From positions 1-8,962 of the forward strand of contig NZ_DYXM01000026.1 of assembly GCF_020742175.1 (NCBI RefSeq): a stretch of DNA of 8,962 nucleotides. The letters are read 5' to 3'. Source of the DNA: Dietzia timorensis (lineage in GTDB: Bacteria; Actinomycetota; Actinomycetes; Mycobacteriales; Mycobacteriaceae). Position numbers and translations under genes: made by a program. A model generated the notes under the pieces. It made no database searches. It was given only the letters and a program-made list of their open reading frames with translations, and was not told where the DNA came from. Below, piece by piece: positions 5,793 to 8,962 of the stretch; the stretch's first letter is position 1, and every line of letters begins with the position of its first letter.

Positions 5793-6321
5793 CGACGTCC
5801 TCCTGCATTCGCACGCCGCGGCGCACGGCGACGGCCATCAGGCTCAGCGTCAACAAGAACACATAGAACACCACAAACTCCGGGGGCTTTGCCGCGAAAC
5901 CGGACCACCGGTCGAAATCGATCGAGGACGAATACCAATTGTCTGCCATTCCCTCGATAAACCAGCCGACGCTTCCCGCCAGGAGAATAAGAGTCGCAGC
6001 CCAGAAATAGCGTGAGTTAGCCAGCGTGAAGAACTCCCCACGAAGCATGTTCCGGGCGGCGAGCGTGAGCACCACGATCAGCGCAGCCAACGCAAGCGCC
6101 TTGACTCCGACCGCGAGCCCGTACATCACCACTTGTCCCGTCGTGAGCTCGGCGATCGGAATACCGCCGCCCAACGCATCCCCGAGCGAGGTGTCGAACT
6201 CACCCTTGATGAAAATCGAGGCCACATAGTTGACGAGAACAACGCCCGAAATCGCATACGCGAAAATGCTTGCGCCGATATCGCGTCTCCGGGACTTCTC
6301 CGCCCTTCGTTCGGTATCCAT
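5779..6321 (-). CDS. DUF2975-like four-helix membrane protein
   Basis: The product has 180 residues: a short basic cytoplasmic N-terminus (MDTERRAEKSRRR), then four hydrophobic segments at about 17-37, 65-89, 104-123 and 147-165, and a charged end. The layout, with FFTLANSRYFWAATLILL (97-114) after helix 2 and a loop with DNWYSSSIDFD between helices 3 and 4, resembles DUF2975 proteins, where 'G..F......r....g' precedes helix 3. The function of this family is unknown. The constant pairing with a YozG-like regulator suggests that it senses a membrane or envelope signal, or holds back the regulator. The start at 6321 is fixed by GGAGGG 6 nt upstream; an upstream frame to 6390 runs through the palindrome and is not coding. 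The gene is lower in G+C (58% over 5821-6060) than its neighbours, which may reflect transfer. Confidence 0.75.
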   Translation of the reverse strand: MDTERRAEKSRRRDIGASIFAYAISGVVLVNYVASIFIKGEFDTSLGDALGGGIPIAELTTGQVVMYGLAVGVKALALAALIVVLTLAARNMLRGEFFTLANSRYFWAATLILLAGSVGWFIEGMADNWYSSSIDFDRWSGFAAKPPEFVVFYVFLLTLSLMAVAVRRGVRMQEDVDGLV

Positions 6322-6327
6322 AACAAA

Positions 6328-6387
6328 CCCTCCATATCGAAAGTCGATGTATCGTTTTTCGATAATATCGACTTTCGATATGGAGGG
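6328..6387. repeat. 60-bp near-complete palindrome with perfect 21-bp arms
   Basis: The arms at 6328-6348 and 6367-6387 are exact reverse complements over 21 bp. The 18-bp centre continues the symmetry: G6349/T6366 wobble, T6350/A6365 pair, then ATCG (6351-6354) pairs with CGAT (6360-6363) around TTTTT, leaving one bulged A (6364). The arm next to the DUF2975-like gene ends in its Shine-Dalgarno (GGAGGG on the minus strand, 6328-6333), and the far arm begins with the complement CCCTCC. In minus-strand RNA the hairpin would be followed by UUUGUU, a weak terminator-like tail. Confidence 0.95.
6336..6380. promoter_or_regulatory. Array of three TATCG/CGATA dyads, candidate operators
   Basis: Three two-fold symmetric elements lie side by side. 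ATCGA-AAG-TCGAT (6336-6348) is centred at 6342, TATCG-TTTTT-CGATA (6350-6364) at 6357, and TATCGA-CTT-TCGATA (6366-6380) at 6373. Centre spacings are 15 and 16 bp, so the outer two sit about three helical turns apart on one face. The array covers the spacer, the -10 and the probable start site of the DUF2975-XRE promoter, as expected for repression. The XRE protein at 5565-5792 is the most economical candidate ligand; this is inference. Confidence 0.6.
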
Positions 6388-6390
6388 CAA
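6362..6390 (-). promoter_or_regulatory. Promoter of the DUF2975-XRE operon
   Basis: On the minus strand TTGCCC (6385-6390, four of six consensus bases), a 17-bp spacer and TATTAT (6362-6367, five of six) form a well-spaced sigma-70-type promoter inside the palindrome. Transcription would start near 6355, leaving a leader of about 33 nt that includes the GGAGGG ribosome site but not the complementary far arm. Confidence 0.55.
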
Positions 6391-6422
6391 GGGTGGATTT
6401 CAGGTCACCCGAACGCGAAGAC

Positions 6423-7178
6423 CTACGCATTCTCCTTCCGGAACACATGCGTGCCCCATGCGATGCCGGCGATAAACATCGCCACCGCCCAGAGCACCGC
6501 CCACAGGGTCGTCGTATCGAAGGTCGTTCCACCGAACGCCCCGCGCACGCCGTCGACGATGTACCGCGTAGGCATAAAGTCAGACACCCGCTGAAGCCAT
6601 TCCGGACCGATCGTCATCGGCAGCAAAATGCCCGAGAGCAGCAGGATCGGCATCATCAACATGTTGGTCAGCGGCGCCATGACGTCCTCGCTCTTCGCCG
6701 TCAGCGCCAAGGCGTTGGACGCGCCGGCCGCGGCCGCGCCGGTCAGCAGAGTGATGAGAATGCCGAGCACCACTCCGAGCAGCGGCGCGTCCATCCCGAA
6801 GGCGTAGCCGAGCCCCACGAGGATCAACGCCTGCACGAAAATCTGCAGCACATCGCGCATGAGCCGGCCGAAGAGCAGCGCCGTGCGGTTGGCCGGCGTC
6901 ACCCGCTCGGCCTCGATAACGCCCTCGCGCCACTCGGCAATCAGCCCGAAGCCCGCGAACAGCGCGCCGAACAGGCCCAGCTGCACGAGCAGTCCGGGCA
7001 CGAAGAACGTGTAGGCATTGACGGCGCCGAACTGCGCCGTCAACGGCTCGAGCAATGGCGCGAACAGCAGCAGATAAAGCACCGGCTGCATGATCCCGAT
7101 CATGATCCACGCGGGATTGCGCAGGTTGATGCGCAGCTGCCGGCGGAAAATAATGAATGAGTCCTGGAAGAATCGCAT
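6423..7178 (-). CDS. ABC-2 type exporter permease (DrrB-like)
   Basis: The product has 251 residues with six hydrophobic segments: about 23-42, 55-80, 106-127, 130-155, 167-188 and 225-244. It fits the ABC-2 permease family of two-component exporters. The short cytoplasmic stretch EAERVTPANRTALLFGR (89-105) matches the conserved E/R-x-P-x-N-R loop of DrrB-type permeases, thought to couple to the ATPase. The N-terminal stretch FRRQLRINLRNPAWIMI is a typical start for these proteins. The ATG at 7178 has GAGGA with an 8-nt spacer; an in-frame TTG at 7193 lies in the ribosome-site region itself and is rejected. The gene follows the ATPase by 23 bp, and the two should assemble as a 2+2 exporter. 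The substrate cannot be read: a hydrophobic drug, lipid or peptide is possible. The 60-bp palindrome lies 35 bp past its stop. Confidence 0.88.
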   Translation of the reverse strand: MRFFQDSFIIFRRQLRINLRNPAWIMIGIMQPVLYLLLFAPLLEPLTAQFGAVNAYTFFVPGLLVQLGLFGALFAGFGLIAEWREGVIEAERVTPANRTALLFGRLMRDVLQIFVQALILVGLGYAFGMDAPLLGVVLGILITLLTGAAAAGASNALALTAKSEDVMAPLTNMLMMPILLLSGILLPMTIGPEWLQRVSDFMPTRYIVDGVRGAFGGTTFDTTTLWAVLWAVAMFIAGIAWGTHVFRKENA

Positions 7179-7201
7179 GGTTCTATTCCTCAAATCTCGC
7201 C

Positions 7202-8170
7202 CTACGACTCGCGCAGGGATCGGCCGGTCAGCTCTAGGAACACGTCGTCGAGCGTGGGGTGGGTGACGTCGAGCGACTCGAGCGCAATGCCCGCCGAATC
7301 GAGCGTCGAGACGAGGCCCGGGAGCGCGGCACCCGCACTCGGTACGCGTGCGCTGACCCGCGCATCCGCGATCTCCACCTCACCTTCGGCGCCTGCGCGC
7401 TCGAGCGCCTGCGCCGCCCGCGAGGCGTCGCCCGGCCGCGCCAGCTCGAGCACCACGAGATCCCCGGCGACCTGCGCCTTGAGGTTCTTCTGCGTGTCCG
7501 AGGCGACGATCTTGCCGTGGTCGATCACGACGAGCCGGTCGCTGAGCGCATCGGCCTCGTCGAGGTAGTGGGTCGTGATAACAATCGTCGCGCCGTGGCG
7601 TTCGCGCAGCTCGCGGATGTGCTGCCACAGGTTCGCGCGCGCCTGCGGATCGAGCCCGGTCGTCGGCTCATCGAGGAACACGAGCTTCGGCTGGTGCACC
7701 AGGCCCATCGCGATATCGAGCCGCCGCCGCTGCCCGCCGGACATCTTCGACGGCTTGCGCTCCCACATGCCGCCGAGGTCCAGCTGCTCGAACAGCTCCT
7801 TCGCCCGCGCCGTGACCTCCTTCTTGCCCTGCCCGTACAGCATCCCGTGGTCGACGATCTCCTCGCCCGCGCGAACCTCGTTGCCGGTCGAACCGACCTG
7901 CGAGACGTAGCCGATATTCTGGCGCACCTCGCGCGATTGCTTGATGACGTCGTACCCCGCAACCTTCGCCTCGCCCGCCGTCGGGCGAAGCAGGGTGGTC
8001 AACATCCGCAGCGTCGTCGTCTTCCCGGCGCCGTTGGGCCCGAGAAAGCCGACGATCTCGCCCTCGGCGACGTCGAAGTCGATCCCGTCGACCGCCTTGA
8101 CGTCCACTTTCTCCTTGCCACGGCGGGTCTGGAACGTCTGCTCCAGTCCTCGCGCCCTGATCATTTCCAT
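7202..8170 (-). CDS. ABC exporter ATP-binding protein (DrrA-like)
   Basis: The product has 322 residues with a complete nucleotide-binding domain: Walker A GPNGAGKT (44-51), Q-loop Gln91 (YVSQ), signature MSGGQRRR (143-150), Walker B LVFLDE (163-168) with TTGLDP after it, and H-loop His201 in TTHYLDEAD. From about 215 on is the C-terminal extension typical of DrrA-type daunorubicin-resistance ATPases, ending HPTLDDVFLELTGRSL. ATP hydrolysis would drive export through the adjacent permease. The chosen start is ATG 8170 (MEMIRARGLEQTF); a second ATG two codons later is possible. AAAGAG about 11 nt upstream is a weak ribosome site. The frame is open upstream to 8497, but that translation looks non-coding. 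No TetR, PadR or MerR regulator gene adjoins the pair in the window. Confidence 0.93.
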   Translation of the reverse strand: MEMIRARGLEQTFQTRRGKEKVDVKAVDGIDFDVAEGEIVGFLGPNGAGKTTTLRMLTTLLRPTAGEAKVAGYDVIKQSREVRQNIGYVSQVGSTGNEVRAGEEIVDHGMLYGQGKKEVTARAKELFEQLDLGGMWERKPSKMSGGQRRRLDIAMGLVHQPKLVFLDEPTTGLDPQARANLWQHIRELRERHGATIVITTHYLDEADALSDRLVVIDHGKIVASDTQKNLKAQVAGDLVVLELARPGDASRAAQALERAGAEGEVEIADARVSARVPSAGAALPGLVSTLDSAGIALESLDVTHPTLDDVFLELTGRSLRES

Positions 8171-8480
8171 GGTGGCTAACTCTTTTCGTCGATAAAATTT
8201 CTCATTCCGGGCTCTTTCGCACGCACCAGTCCCGGCCCGACCATCGTGCAACCTTGACGCAGTGTCAGGGCAAGCTCCCGCGCCAACTCCCGCGCACCCG
8301 AAACCACACAACCGAAACAAAGATACGCAGCCACTCCGACTTTTCGCGCGGCGCAGCCCCACATTCACACCCACCATCGCTGCAGGTAAACGCATACTCA
8401 CTCGGCATCCGCCCCGGAACGGGGCGAATTCGATAGCGTGGCGGCGCACGCCGAAAAAGATCAGACCCCAAGGTAGCCAC
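8171..8480. promoter_or_regulatory. Divergent 310-bp intergenic region between the ABC exporter and a membrane protein
   Basis: No convincing gene is seen here: the short frames on both strands have no ribosome site or family resemblance. Two symmetric elements stand out. TGAC-N5-GTCA (8255-8267) lies within ACCTTGAC...GTCAGGG and overlaps the wider pair CTTG (8253-8256)/CAAG (8271-8274), a plausible regulator site. CGCCCCG-GAA-CGGGGCG (8410-8426) is a perfect 7-bp stem ahead of the rightward gene. TTTTATCG on the minus strand near 8200 could be a -10 for the ATPase, but no good -35 is seen. Confidence 0.4.
8410..8426 (+). repeat. GC-rich 7-bp stem, 3-nt loop, upstream of the 8481 gene
   Basis: CGCCCCG and CGGGGCG are exact reverse complements around GAA. 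No T-run follows on either strand, so a terminator is unlikely. It lies 54 bp before the GTG start and could be a 5' leader hairpin or an operator. Confidence 0.55.
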
Positions 8481-8962
8481 GTGATTGCACTCGCCATCGT
8501 CTGTGCCGAGATCCTGTTCTGGGTCTTCCTCCTTTCCGGCCTATTCGCGCGCTACGCGCTTCGGCAGAAGACGCTCGGGCTGGTCTTACTCGCGCTGACC
8601 CCTGTCGTCGATATCGTTCTCATCGCACTCACGTACATCGACCTCCACCGAGGAGCCGACGCCTCGTTCTTCCACGGCCTGGCGACCGTGTACGTCGGGT
8701 TCACGGTGATGTTCGGTCCCGCCATCGTGCGCGCCATGGACGCGAAGTTCCTGCGCAGATACGGCGGAGGCAAAGGTAGTGGCGCGGAAACGGCACGTCC
8801 GATGTCATCCAGCGGGTCCCCTACCGAGAAGGATGCGCGGCGCGACTGGCTCAAAGCATGTGCAGCCTGCGGGATCGCCGGTGTACTTATCGTGATCGCA
8901 ATGGTGATTGTCGGTCTGTCGGGTTCGTTCTGGCTGATCTACTGGCTGGTCGTTCTGGCGTC
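8481..8962 (+). CDS. YmcC-like integral membrane protein (partial, 3' end outside window)
   Basis: The frame opens at GTG 8481 and stays open for 160 codons to the window edge. An AAGGTAG ribosome site lies 6 nt upstream. The N-terminus IALAIVCAEILFWVFLLSGLFARY is hydrophobic, followed by a second helix LGLVLLALTPVVDIVLIALTYIDL, a loop HRGADASFFHGLA, a third helix VYVGFTVMFG and a basic turn DAKFLRRYGG. A Gly/Ser-rich, charged linker (about residues 93-118) then leads to another helix GIAGVLIVIAMVIVGL and the start of a fifth. This pattern resembles uncharacterised YmcC-like/2TM membrane proteins of about 180 residues; if so, only about the last 20 are missing. Its function is unknown. It is transcribed divergently from the ABC exporter and could share its control region. 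The minus-strand frame at 8552-8854 is its shadow. Confidence 0.7.
   Translation, partial: MIALAIVCAEILFWVFLLSGLFARYALRQKTLGLVLLALTPVVDIVLIALTYIDLHRGADASFFHGLATVYVGFTVMFGPAIVRAMDAKFLRRYGGGKGSGAETARPMSSSGSPTEKDARRDWLKACAACGIAGVLIVIAMVIVGLSGSFWLIYWLVVLA

Noticed and set aside
6322..6390. Longer N-terminus for the DUF2975-like protein starting at 6390
   Set aside because: The extra residues would be translated from the palindrome itself, and the ATG at 6321 has a well-placed GGAGGG site.
6393..7160. 255-codon plus-strand frame opposite the ABC permease
   Set aside because: It is rich in His, Gln and Arg, as expected from antisense of hydrophobic codons; the permease is well supported.
7259..8179. 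306-codon open frame opposite the ABC ATPase
   Set aside because: It is a shadow of a gene with intact Walker A, Walker B and signature motifs.
8176..8364. 62-codon minus-strand frame in the 310-bp intergenic region
   Set aside because: It has no ribosome site and no family resemblance, and it runs to the ATPase start; I see no support for a gene.
1..8962. CRISPR array, tRNA, rRNA, riboswitch, insertion sequence or attachment site
   Set aside because: I saw no spaced direct-repeat array, cloverleaf with CCA end, known riboswitch core, transposase or target duplication. This was read by eye and is not exhaustive.

Overview
The window is about 9 kb from the chromosome of a high-GC actinobacterium. 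Coding rows that I counted run near 67% G+C (162 of 240 bases at 7681-7920). Starts mostly have AGGAGG-type ribosome sites. The arsenate reductase has a single cysteine, as in the mycothiol-dependent enzymes of Corynebacterium. A Corynebacterium- or Dietzia-like host is therefore an inference; the species cannot be read from this sequence. I see no rRNA, tRNA, CRISPR array, transposase or phage gene.

Layout: (1) 3-236 is the 3' end of a probable short-chain dehydrogenase, followed by a small DoxX-like membrane protein (292-705). (2) A MocR-type regulator (GntR wing plus aminotransferase-like domain, minus strand, 725-2215) is transcribed divergently from alaA, a glutamate-pyruvate aminotransferase (2358-3584). 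Its 3' end carries a perfect 20-bp inverted repeat. Its 5' end carries a 19-bp tandem duplication that creates a decoy start and an 8-codon mini-ORF. (3) A compact arsenic operon on the minus strand, arsR-acr3-arsC (5497 down to 3599), detects As(III), reduces As(V) with mycothiol and exports As(III). (4) A lower-GC cassette (58% G+C over 5821-6060) encodes a four-helix DUF2975-like membrane protein and a YozG-like XRE regulator with overlapping ends. It lies behind a 60-bp near-complete palindrome made of three TATCG/CGATA dyads, with a recognisable promoter inside. (5) A DrrAB-like ABC exporter, ATPase then permease (8170 down to 6423), may efflux drugs or lipids. (6) A 310-bp divergent intergenic region is followed by a rightward GTG-start membrane protein that is cut by the window end.

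The most unusual item is the palindrome at 6328-6387. It contains the -35/-10 of the DUF2975-XRE operon, three dyads spaced 15-16 bp, and a Shine-Dalgarno sequence in one arm with its exact complement in the other. RNA started at the internal promoter would lack the complementary arm. RNA reading through from the upstream ABC operon would contain it and could hide the ribosome site. This suggests autorepression by the XRE protein combined with structural insulation from the ABC operon, but that is inference.
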